Assembly (NCBI GenBank): GCA_002362735.1
Contig: DEUU01000449.1
Span: 360 to 6,315, forward strand
Origin: Dehalococcoidia bacterium UBA3254
Lineage (GTDB): Bacteria > Chloroflexota > Dehalococcoidia > Dehalococcoidales > UBA3254
Direction of reading: 5' to 3'
DNA length: 5,956 bases
The notes under the pieces are model-generated. The model was given only the letters and a program-made list of their open reading frames with translations, was not told the origin of the DNA and did not search any database. Below, piece after piece: positions 1-5,333 of the stretch. A program made the translations under genes and the position numbers. How positions within the stretch are numbered: the first letter of the stretch is position 1; each line of letters opens with the position of its first letter.

Positions 1-668
1 CTGCCGGCATTAAAACCGAACCATCCGAACCATAACAGACCGGCACCAATCACTACAAAGGGAACATTATGCCCTCCCATGGTTACTCCATTCTGATATC
101 CTTTGCGGGGACCGAGAAGCATAGCCAGGGCGAGCGCAGAGACACCCGCATTAATATGGACTACGGTACCCCCGGCAAAATCCAGCGCTCCCAGTCTGAA
201 AAGCCATCCGTCGCTATTCCAGACCCAGTGAGCGACCGGGCAGTAGACCAGAGTAAACCAGGCTACAGCAAATACAAGAATGGCGCTGAACTTCATTCTT
301 TCCACCACGGCACCCGTGATGAGAGCCACCGTGATAATGGCAAACATCATCTGAAATGCCATAAACGCCAGATGAGGAACGGTAGTAGCATAAACTGTCG
401 ATGGCTCCTGTCCTACACCATTTAATCCAGCCCAGCTTAGATTGCCGATGATTCCCCCTACGGATGGTCCAAAGGCCAGGCTGTAACCATAAAGTACCCA
501 CAGGACTCCAATGAGACCCAGAGTCATGAAACTCATCATGATCGTAGACAGAGCATTCTTACGGCGCACCATGCCACCATAGAAGAAAGCCAGTCCCGGG
601 GTCATGAGCATTACCAGAGCTGTTGAAATCAGCATCCAGGCAGTGTTTCCGGTATCGATCGCGGACAT
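1..668 (-). CDS. amt: Ammonium transporter Amt, N-terminal part (cut by window edge)
   Basis: This integral membrane channel of the Amt/MEP/Rh family conducts ammonium or ammonia across the cytoplasmic membrane for nitrogen assimilation. Reading the minus strand from the ATG at 668 gives 222 complete codons before the window ends; Amt proteins usually have about 400 or more residues, so roughly the C-terminal half lies outside. Visible family marks are TPGLAFFYGG (residues 23-32), the periplasmic-gate phenylalanines F105 and F109 in the AFQ..F segment, W150 in AHWVW, and the signature DFAGGTVVHINAG (163-175). This signature contains the conserved Asp (D163) and the first pore histidine (H171). 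WFGFNAG closes the visible part. There is no signal peptide; the protein starts directly at the first helix, as in many Gram-positive and archaeal homologues. A strong GGAGGT (676-681) sits 7 nt before the start. The gene is divergent from the iron operon. P-II (glnB) often lies next to amt but is not visible here. No convincing promoter was found for it. Confidence 0.96.
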   Translation of the reverse strand, partial: MSAIDTGNTAWMLISTALVMLMTPGLAFFYGGMVRRKNALSTIMMSFMTLGLIGVLWVLYGYSLAFGPSVGGIIGNLSWAGLNGVGQEPSTVYATTVPHLAFMAFQMMFAIITVALITGAVVERMKFSAILVFAVAWFTLVYCPVAHWVWNSDGWLFRLGALDFAGGTVVHINAGVSALALAMLLGPRKGYQNGVTMGGHNVPFVVIGAGLLWFGWFGFNAG

Positions 669-781
669 ATTAATTACCTCCAGTTAATAAAGTCTGAATC
701 CGCAGTCAGAAGTAATATTTTAAGTATGCATCCAACATCTACTCTGAATCTTGAAGCTAGCCCTTTTCCGAAACGAATAAT

Positions 782-801
782 GTAAAACGTATACTTATTA
801 C
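782..801. promoter_or_regulatory. 20-bp imperfect palindrome in the amt leader region
   Basis: A palindrome centred on GTATAC (789-794) has outer arms GTAA (782-785) and TTAC (798-801); 8 of 10 base pairs match. It lies 114 bp upstream of the amt start and could be an operator for nitrogen control. It does not fit the GlnR consensus (TGTNA-N7-TNACA). The region is AT-rich, so chance occurrence is possible. Confidence 0.25.
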
Positions 802-840
802 CTGTGACTTCCCCTATCTCACTAAGATTCTAGTGCCTGA

Positions 841-884
841 ATATTTCAATAATATTTCGCCGATGTTACCTTCATGTTACAAAT
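841..884 (+). repeat. Four direct repeats at exact 11-bp period (possible response-regulator site)
   Basis: ATATTTC occurs at 841 and 852, and ATGTTAC at 863 and 874, so four related heptamers (consensus ATRTTWC followed by 4 nt) start every 11 bp. The array ends directly at the -35 box of the iron operon (885). Eleven-bp direct repeats of a 7-mer plus a 4-nt gap are the typical binding pattern of OmpR/PhoB-family response regulators; that assignment is inference. The array could serve either the plus-strand iron operon or the divergent amt gene. Confidence 0.45.
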
Positions 885-914
885 TTGACTTGAAATAAGG
901 ATTTCTGATATTAT
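885..914 (+). promoter_or_regulatory. Promoter of the dtxR/feoA-feoB operon
   Basis: TTGACT (885-890) and TATTAT (909-914) are separated by 18 bp. The -10 is preceded by TGA (906-908), giving an extended -10 (TGN-TATTAT). Transcription should start near 921, inside the operator pair, which is the expected layout for a repressed housekeeping-sigma promoter. Confidence 0.75.
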
Positions 915-945
915 TTAGGTGCGCCTAAATGTTAGGTATCCCTAA
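913..945. promoter_or_regulatory. Tandem DtxR-family operators (metal-responsive)
   Basis: There are two inverted repeats of form TTAGG-N4-CCTAA. The first has 7-bp perfect arms, ATTTAGG (913-919) and CCTAAAT (924-930), around TGCG. The second has TTAGG (932-936) and CCTAA (941-945) around TATC. Their centres are 17 bp apart. The core matches the family of DtxR/IdeR/SirR iron boxes (TTAGGTTAGCCTAA-like). The first site overlaps the end of the -10 and covers the predicted start site, so binding should block transcription. The gene directly downstream encodes a DtxR-type regulator, making autoregulation by Fe2+ the simplest reading. Confidence 0.75.
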
Positions 946-960
946 AAGAGGAGCCGCAAA

Positions 961-1680
961 ATGAGTACTAGTTCTGAAGAATACCTTGAAGCTTTATATA
1001 CTTTGACGCAGGATGGCAAGGCTGCCAGCACATCTGATATTTCAAAGCGCCTTAATATTGCTCCGGCCAGCGTTACCGAGATGCTAAAGAAACTGGCAGA
1101 TAACTTGTACGTTAATTATTCGCCCTATCAAGGGGCGACTTTAACCGCCCGCGGTTTTGAAATAGCCGAAAAAATGACCCGTAAACACCGATTACTGGAA
1201 AGGTTTTTGCATGACATTTTGCAAGTGGATAATAAAAAGGTCCACCAGGAAGCGTGCGCTATGGAGCATGTCCTTTCGGATGAAACAGAACGGGCCCTCT
1301 GTAAAAATTTAAAAGCGCCGGATAAATGTCCGGATGATGAGAATGCCATCCCGCCCTGTAATCTTAGCTTTTCAACCTGTGATGAATGTCATAAATGGGA
1401 AGGCGATAACCTGGAAGATATCGGTAAAAGGAAAACCAACGTGACGGCATTATCGGGACTGAAGGAACGCCAGGCTGCGACCATTGCTTTTATTCGGGGT
1501 GATAAAAAAGCCCTTCGGCGGTTAATGGATCTGGGACTCACGCCGGGAACCAGGATTTGCGTCAACCGGATAGCCCCTTTAAGAGGCCCCATGGAGATTA
1601 ATGTTAGAGGGTGCAAGCTGGCCCTCGGTGACGAGATTGCCGGGAATGTTTTTGTCGAAAGGCTGGCGAATGAATCTTGA
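961..1680 (+). CDS. DtxR-family metal-dependent repressor fused to a FeoA domain
   Basis: The protein is probably a cytoplasmic Fe2+-sensing repressor with a FeoA-type SH3 domain at its C-terminus. Residues 1-60 form a winged helix-turn-helix (recognition segment about 33-48, APASVTEMLKKL). Residues 65-115 are the dimerisation/metal-binding domain. Aligned by eye to DtxR with an offset of three, C99, E102 and H103 match primary-site C102, E105 and H106. H76, E80 and H95 match ancillary-site H79, E83 and H98. E7 stands where DtxR has M10 and MntR has D8, so metal choice is not certain. A cysteine-rich linker (C114, C123, C133, C140, C143) leads to the FeoA domain (about 160-235), which contains LMDLGLTPGT and ends in a typical FeoA strand pattern. 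The ATG has GAGGAG (948-953) 7 nt upstream. It is first in an operon with feoB, overlapping it by 11 bp, and the operators at 913-945 suggest self-repression. Fusions of this kind occur in some Firmicutes. Confidence 0.92.
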   Translation: MSTSSEEYLEALYTLTQDGKAASTSDISKRLNIAPASVTEMLKKLADNLYVNYSPYQGATLTARGFEIAEKMTRKHRLLERFLHDILQVDNKKVHQEACAMEHVLSDETERALCKNLKAPDKCPDDENAIPPCNLSFSTCDECHKWEGDNLEDIGKRKTNVTALSGLKERQAATIAFIRGDKKALRRLMDLGLTPGTRICVNRIAPLRGPMEINVRGCKLALGDEIAGNVFVERLANES

Positions 1681-3661
1681 AGCTCGAATTTTGACAGAGA
1701 CCATCTTACCTGCCGGAAATTCCGGGAGCGACGTTGAGGAGAAAACCTTAACCATTGCTCTGGCGGGAAATGCCAACGTGGGGAAGAGCGCGATCTTTAA
1801 TCAGCTAACCGGGTTGGTTCAGGAAACCGGTAACTGGGCGGGAAAGACCGTTGGCATCAGGGAAGGTTCTTTATTGCACCACCGGAGACAGATCAAGATC
1901 GTTGATCTTCCCGGGATTTATTCTTTTTCGACTTATTCGCCGGAAGAACAGGTTACCCGGGAATATATCTTGACCCGGCATCCGGACGTGGTTATCAATG
2001 TTGTAGACGCCACTTCTTTAGAGCGCAACCTCTATTTTACCCTTCAGTTGAGAGAAATGGGGGCGCCGGTCATAATCGCTTTAAATTTTGCCGATATTGC
2101 AAAAAAGAAACACATCCACATCGATCATGAGTTAATGGGAAAAATCCTGGGTTACCCGGTTGTCAGCACCTTGGCGATCAAAGGTATTGGAATCCACGAA
2201 CTGGTGGATGCGGCGCTGAGTTTAATCGGCGGAAAAGAGGACCTACCCGACTTTGAAGATCTTAAATATGGACCGGAGGTAGAAAGCCGCATTGCTAAAA
2301 TAACGGATGCCTTCTCCGGAATTGCGCTTAAGTATCCACCGCGGTGGCTGGCGATAAAATTACTTGAAGGTGATGCCGGAATCAGGGAGGAACTGGAAAA
2401 AGCCAATTCGGAGCCTGTGCGCCTTTCTCAAAAATTAGCCGCGGAAATTTCCGCCATTCATGGAGAAGACAGCGCCGCGGTAATCATCTCAGAAAGGTAC
2501 GCTCTGGCTGCCAGAATCGCCCGGGAGATTAGTATCGGGACAGAACCGGCTGTTAATCCTACTGCCAGATTGGAAAACATCAGCTTGCATCCAATTTTAG
2601 GCTATTTGCTATTTTTTGCCGTCATGGTTGCAATTTTGGTCTTCATCTCTTTTTTTGGCGGCTGGTTGACCGGTATCATCACCGGGTTATTCGAAAGGCT
2701 AAATCCACAGGCTACCGGTGTCATCGCTGAAATATTTTGGAGTGGAGGAGTAGTGGGTTTCTATGCTGCTCTTTCAGTTGCGCTCGGCTTCATCCTGCCA
2801 TTTTTCCTGATCCTGGGTTTCCTAGGGGAAAGCGGCTATCTTCCCCGGATCGCTTTTCTTATGGATAGGCCTTTTCACCTGATTGGTTTGCATGGTCAAG
2901 CGAGCCTTCCCATCATCATGGCTTTAGGTTGCAACGTTCCAGCTTGCCTTGGCTGTCAGATTATGGACAATAAACGGGATAGACTGATTGCCACTTTCTT
3001 AACTACGATCGTTCCCTGTTCTGCCCGGACTTCTGTGGTCCTGGGACTGGTAGGGGCTTTCGTCGGCTGGCAGTGGGCGGTAGGACTGCTTGCTTTTCAG
3101 TTTATATTGATTTTCTGTCTTGGTCTGCTTTTAAACAGGCTCAGTCGCAGTACATCTCCGGGAATTATCATGGAGATTCCAGAATACCGGATGCCTTCTT
3201 TGAAAGTTGTCTGGAGACAGGCCTGGAACAGATTTAAGGAATTTCTGACTTTAGGCGTACCCCTGATTGTCGCGGGCAGCCTGGTGATAGAGTCTCTCCA
3301 GGTATTCAATATTCTGAATTATGTCACCAGTGCGCTGACTCCTTTGACTGTAACCTGGTTGGGTCTCCCGGCTTTTACCGGAGTATTACTGATCTTTGGG
3401 ATTCTGCGAAAAGAAGCTAATCTGGCACTTTTGATCGCTTTCGCCGGGGGGGCTTCCATTATTTCCATCATTTCCCCTCTACAAATGGTCGTTTTCTCCA
3501 TCGTCATTATGCTCTACATACCCTGTATCTCGACTATTGCAGTGCTCTGGAGAGCGACCGGGTTGAAAATGACCGTGTTAATGGTGCTGGCTGAAATCGT
3601 TCTGGCTCTCCTCCTGGGTGGTATTGCGTACCGGGTTCTGGGAATTTTGTTACCGGCTTAA
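1670..3661 (+). CDS. feoB: Ferrous iron transporter FeoB
   Basis: FeoB imports Fe2+ across the cytoplasmic membrane and combines an N-terminal G domain with a polytopic membrane domain. The start chosen is the ATG at 1670 (663 aa), which overlaps the upstream stop by 11 bp and has GAAAGG (1657-1662) 7 nt before it; the longer in-frame start at 1601 lies deep inside the regulator gene. G motifs: G1 GNANVGKS (33-40), G2 Thr within GNWAGKT (T60), G3 DLPG (79-82), G4 NFAD (139-142), and a G5-like STLAIKGIGI (166-175). The membrane part begins near residue 305. It includes GESGYLPR, GCNVPA (C421), PCSAR (C450), an RKE motif in the second half, and LYIPC (C619), all Gate/FeoB-core landmarks. Two extra cysteines, C426 and C429, follow C421, and the usual LPV after CSAR is replaced by TSV. 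Length is normal for compact Gram-positive FeoB. Its FeoA partner is supplied by the fused regulator just upstream. No separate FeoC is present, and no good terminator follows. Confidence 0.96.
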   Translation: MNLEARILTETILPAGNSGSDVEEKTLTIALAGNANVGKSAIFNQLTGLVQETGNWAGKTVGIREGSLLHHRRQIKIVDLPGIYSFSTYSPEEQVTREYILTRHPDVVINVVDATSLERNLYFTLQLREMGAPVIIALNFADIAKKKHIHIDHELMGKILGYPVVSTLAIKGIGIHELVDAALSLIGGKEDLPDFEDLKYGPEVESRIAKITDAFSGIALKYPPRWLAIKLLEGDAGIREELEKANSEPVRLSQKLAAEISAIHGEDSAAVIISERYALAARIAREISIGTEPAVNPTARLENISLHPILGYLLFFAVMVAILVFISFFGGWLTGIITGLFERLNPQATGVIAEIFWSGGVVGFYAALSVALGFILPFFLILGFLGESGYLPRIAFLMDRPFHLIGLHGQASLPIIMALGCNVPACLGCQIMDNKRDRLIATFLTTIVPCSARTSVVLGLVGAFVGWQWAVGLLAFQFILIFCLGLLLNRLSRSTSPGIIMEIPEYRMPSLKVVWRQAWNRFKEFLTLGVPLIVAGSLVIESLQVFNILNYVTSALTPLTVTWLGLPAFTGVLLIFGILRKEANLALLIAFAGGASIISIISPLQMVVFSIVIMLYIPCISTIAVLWRATGLKMTVLMVLAEIVLALLLGGIAYRVLGILLPA

Positions 3662-3837
3662 ACCCGGATAAACGTCATCCTGAATTTTATCTCGGTTGTT
3701 TGAGCGATTTATGTTCAGTAACAGAGCGAGCCTGCTTTTCTGGCAGAGCCGGTACCCTGGCCTTCTGAATCAGTCCAGAATCAAATTTTCACAAACAATA
3801 TTGAACGCGAAGTGATTTGAATTTTTCCTGTCTCTTT

Positions 3838-3853
3838 TATGATCTGTATCATA
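3838..3853. promoter_or_regulatory. FNR/CRP-family-type binding site
   Basis: A perfect inverted repeat, TATGAT (3838-3843), CTGT, ATCATA (3848-3853), differs from the FNR consensus TTGAT-N4-ATCAA only at the outermost base of each half. Its centre (3845.5) is exactly 41.5 bp upstream of position 3887, the start site predicted from the -10 at 3875-3880. This is the standard class II activator geometry. The likely regulator is a CRP/FNR-superfamily protein such as FNR, HcpR or NNR/DNR; which one cannot be told from the site, and none is encoded in this window. Confidence 0.6.
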
Positions 3854-3874
3854 GAAAGCCTCTTATTACTGGCA

Positions 3875-3880
3875 TAAAAT
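3875..3880 (+). promoter_or_regulatory. -10 element of the zinc-ribbon/ferredoxin operon
   Basis: TAAAAT matches the -10 consensus at five of six positions. No -35 consensus precedes it (TAGAAA lies at the 17-bp position), as expected for an activator-dependent promoter. Exactly 22 bp separate it from the 14-bp core of the FNR-type site. It lies about 35 bp upstream of the GTG start at 3914. Confidence 0.5.
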
Positions 3881-3913
3881 GGAATTATACGATCCTGATA
3901 CAGGAGGAGATCT

Positions 3914-4150
3914 GTGGTTAGCCATTGTCCCGGTCAAGATGGCAGAAATTTGAAGGTCTTTTTAATTAAGTGCCCTGGCTGTGGCACCGAGGTGGAGATT
4001 TTTTCCGATGAGACCCAGATTAAATGTCGGAAATGTAGTACATATGTCTACCGGGAGAAGATGCCTTCCTGTATCGAATGGTGTTCTAGAGCCCGTGAGT
4101 GTTTGGGCGAAGAACGGTGGAAACAAATTCAAGAGAAAGAAGAAAATTAA
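3914..4150 (+). CDS. Small cysteine-rich zinc-ribbon-like protein, function unknown
   Basis: This 78-aa soluble protein starts with GTG; AGGAGG (3902-3907) lies 6 nt upstream and fixes the start. C20-x2-C23 and C38-x2-C41 form a zinc-ribbon or rubredoxin-like knuckle pair (KCPGCG and KCRKC). A second cysteine group follows in PSCIEWCSRARECLG (C53, C57, C63; spacing C-x3-C-x5-C). A further Cys lies at residue 5, in a tail that may be non-conserved. The tail from about residue 65 is charged and helical. I recall similar short proteins in anaerobic Firmicutes but cannot assign a function. The ligands would suit Zn2+ or an iron-sulfur cluster. It is the first gene after an FNR/CRP-type promoter and probably shares a transcript with the ferredoxin-like gene 161 bp downstream. 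A 5-bp hairpin, TCCTG-ATA-CAGGA (3893-3905), overlaps its ribosome binding site. Confidence 0.8.
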   Translation: MVSHCPGQDGRNLKVFLIKCPGCGTEVEIFSDETQIKCRKCSTYVYREKMPSCIEWCSRARECLGEERWKQIQEKEEN

Positions 4151-4188
4151 TTGATTCAGAACTGGCCAGGTTCCGGTTATCCTTTTCC

Positions 4189-4221
4189 TGTCATGCTGGA
4201 GCAAAGCAGTGTCATGCCGGA
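4189..4221 (+). repeat. Direct repeat pair TGTCATGCYGGA
   Basis: TGTCATGCTGGA (4189-4200) and TGTCATGCCGGA (4210-4221) match at 11 of 12 positions and are spaced 21 bp apart, about two helical turns. They lie in the 161-bp gap before the ferredoxin-like gene. They could be a binding site for a regulator, or remnants of a short duplication. I recognise no known consensus in them. Confidence 0.4.
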
Positions 4222-4311
4222 TTTTCGCTGACCAGGGAGGAATATCTCGGTCTGAGTTTAAACATAAAAGCGAGTAAATTCTAACTGAAAATTATCTAAA
4301 GGAGGAAAATT

Positions 4312-5043
4312 ATGACTGTTAAAACGATCAGAAAAATCATTCAGATAAATGAAGAGAAGTGTACCGGGTGCGGGATCTGTATAGATTCCTGCGCCGAAGG
4401 AGCGCTGGCGCTGGTGAACGGTAAAGCCAGGTTGGTCAAGGAAAAATATTGCGATGGACTGGCAGCCTGCTTGAGAGAGTGCCCCGAAGGAGCTTTAAAA
4501 ATTATTGAAAAAGAAGCTGAGGATTTTGACGAGAAAGCCGTCAGAGATCATCTTGAGGAAAGGCAAAAGGCAGTCCGTAGTACTCCTTGCGCTTGCGCCG
4601 GGGCGGCTGTCCGCGAGGTCGAGAAAGCGGCTATTGCGACTGGGTCATCAAAGGATGCCCGGCAGGAACCCATGCTGACACACTGGCCAGTTCAGCTTGC
4701 TCTGGTCCCGCCGGGGGCCAAATTCCTTGAGGATGCCGATGTCGTCCTTATTGCCGATTGCGTTCCATTTGCTTACCCCAATCTGCACCAGGACTTCCTG
4801 AAAGATCATGCGGTGCTCGTAGGCTGTCCCAAGCTTGACGATGCTGAAGCGCATCTGGAAAAGCTGACCGGGATTATCAAAAAGTCCAACATTAAAAGTC
4901 TCAGCGTAGTCCATATGGAAGTGCCCTGCTGCTCCGGATTGGCTTATCTTGCCAGAACAGCGATTGCTAACAGCGGCAAGGCAGTTACCTTTAAGGAAGT
5001 GACCATTAAAATAAATGGAGAGATCAAGGAATCGCCGCTCTAG
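4312..5043 (+). CDS. Ferredoxin-domain iron-sulfur protein (FrdX-like), function not established
   Basis: The N-terminal third is a bacterial ferredoxin fold. Its first motif is a complete C17-x2-C20-x2-C23-x3-C27. The second is C47-x5-C53-x3-C57-P, where the usual second Cys is L50, so one cluster has only three cysteine ligands and may be [3Fe-4S] or use another ligand. After a charged helical stretch (about 66-90) comes PCAC (C93, C95). A C-terminal domain follows with THWPVQL (123-129), ADCVPFAYPN (148-157), VGCPKLDD (170-177) and HMEVPCCSGL (201-210), providing C150, C172, C206 and C207. This two-part layout is a conserved family in anaerobes, often annotated as a 4Fe-4S or ATP-binding protein. 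In some species it sits with hybrid cluster protein under the regulator HcpR (frdX), as I recall it. AAAGGAGG (4298-4305) lies 6 nt before the ATG. There is no signal peptide, so it should be cytoplasmic. A role in electron transfer during redox or nitrosative stress is inference. Confidence 0.87.
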   Translation: MTVKTIRKIIQINEEKCTGCGICIDSCAEGALALVNGKARLVKEKYCDGLAACLRECPEGALKIIEKEAEDFDEKAVRDHLEERQKAVRSTPCACAGAAVREVEKAAIATGSSKDARQEPMLTHWPVQLALVPPGAKFLEDADVVLIADCVPFAYPNLHQDFLKDHAVLVGCPKLDDAEAHLEKLTGIIKKSNIKSLSVVHMEVPCCSGLAYLARTAIANSGKAVTFKEVTIKINGEIKESPL

Positions 5044-5061
5044 TCAAATATCGCAAATTCT

Positions 5062-5070
5062 TGCTATAAT
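5062..5070 (+). promoter_or_regulatory. Extended -10 promoter of the rubredoxin gene
   Basis: TGC-TATAAT (5062-5070) is a perfect extended -10, 33 bp upstream of the rubredoxin start. The -35 position (5041-5046, TAGTCA, 18-bp spacer) is poor and overlaps the stop codon of the preceding gene; the extended -10 can compensate. Rubredoxin can thus be transcribed separately from the upstream operon. Confidence 0.7.
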
Positions 5071-5103
5071 ACCTATTAACTAAAGTGCAAAAGGAGAAGA
5101 GCG

Positions 5104-5292
5104 ATGGCAGAAAATGTGCGATATAAATGTACCGGCTGTGGCTGGATCTATGACCCCAGATTTGGCGATGCGGCAAATGAAGTCCCGCGTGGCGTACCTT
5201 TTGAGAAATTACCAGCCAAATTTATTTGCGGCGTTTGCGGATGCACTAAAGATAAGTTCGAAAAAATCGAAGAACCCAAGAAGAAAAAATAG
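5104..5292 (+). CDS. Rubredoxin
   Basis: Rubredoxin is a small cytoplasmic one-electron carrier that binds one iron through four cysteines. In anaerobes it typically feeds rubrerythrin, superoxide reductase or flavodiiron proteins. The two knuckles are C9-x2-C12-G and C42-x2-C45-G, with the family's Y-x-YDP-like stretch (WIYDP, 14-18), GD (21-22), and F-x-x-LP before the second knuckle. Length is 62 aa against the usual 52-55; the extra is a lysine-rich tail (59-62). Odd points: the usual WVCPVCG is FICGVCG here, losing the Trp and the knuckle Pro, and C47 follows directly as an additional Cys. AAGGAG (5091-5096) lies 7 nt before the ATG. The gene has its own promoter and is followed by a hairpin terminator. 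No rubredoxin partner enzyme is in the window. Confidence 0.95.
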   Translation: MAENVRYKCTGCGWIYDPRFGDAANEVPRGVPFEKLPAKFICGVCGCTKDKFEKIEEPKKKK

Positions 5293-5303
5293 CATTTACT
5301 TGC

Positions 5304-5333
5304 GGCACACCCGGAAAACCGGGTGTGCCTTTA
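5304..5333 (+). terminator. Hairpin terminator between rubredoxin and uspA-like gene
   Basis: GGCACACCCGG (5304-5314) pairs perfectly with CCGGGTGTGCC (5319-5329) around an AAAA loop. The trailing T-run is short (TTTAT), so termination may be partial. The hairpin lies only 21 bp before the next start codon, and I see no good separate promoter for that gene. It may work as a leaky terminator that lowers expression of the stress protein relative to rubredoxin. Confidence 0.85.

Noticed and set aside
69..425. Plus-strand open frame of 118 codons antisense to amt
   Set aside because: It is the complement of a clear Amt coding sequence and its translation shows no domain.
693..750. TCTGAATC at 693-700 and 743-750, exactly 50 bp apart
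   Set aside because: An 8-bp repeat with no further symmetry is weak and may be chance.
669..840. Promoter or riboswitch for amt on the minus strand
   Set aside because: No hexamer pair with acceptable spacing, no sigma-54 GG/GC signature, and no recognisable riboswitch core were found.
1601..1669. Longer N-terminal extension of FeoB starting at 1601
   Set aside because: It would lie wholly inside the regulator gene and adds residues without FeoB similarity; the ATG at 1670 has a proper ribosome site and the usual stop/start overlap.
3730..3780. Possible terminator after feoB (GCCTGC with GCAGAGC, and TTCTG with CAGAA)
   Set aside because: The stems are only 5-6 bp, one has a bulge, and neither is followed by a T-run.
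3962..4204. 80-codon minus-strand open frame opposite the zinc-ribbon-like gene
   Set aside because: It is antisense to a gene with a strong ribosome site and cysteine motifs; its own translation is featureless.
4099..4284. 61-codon plus-strand open frame overlapping the end of the zinc-ribbon-like gene
   Set aside because: No ribosome site at its start, no recognisable sequence, and about 50 bp of overlap with a better-supported gene.
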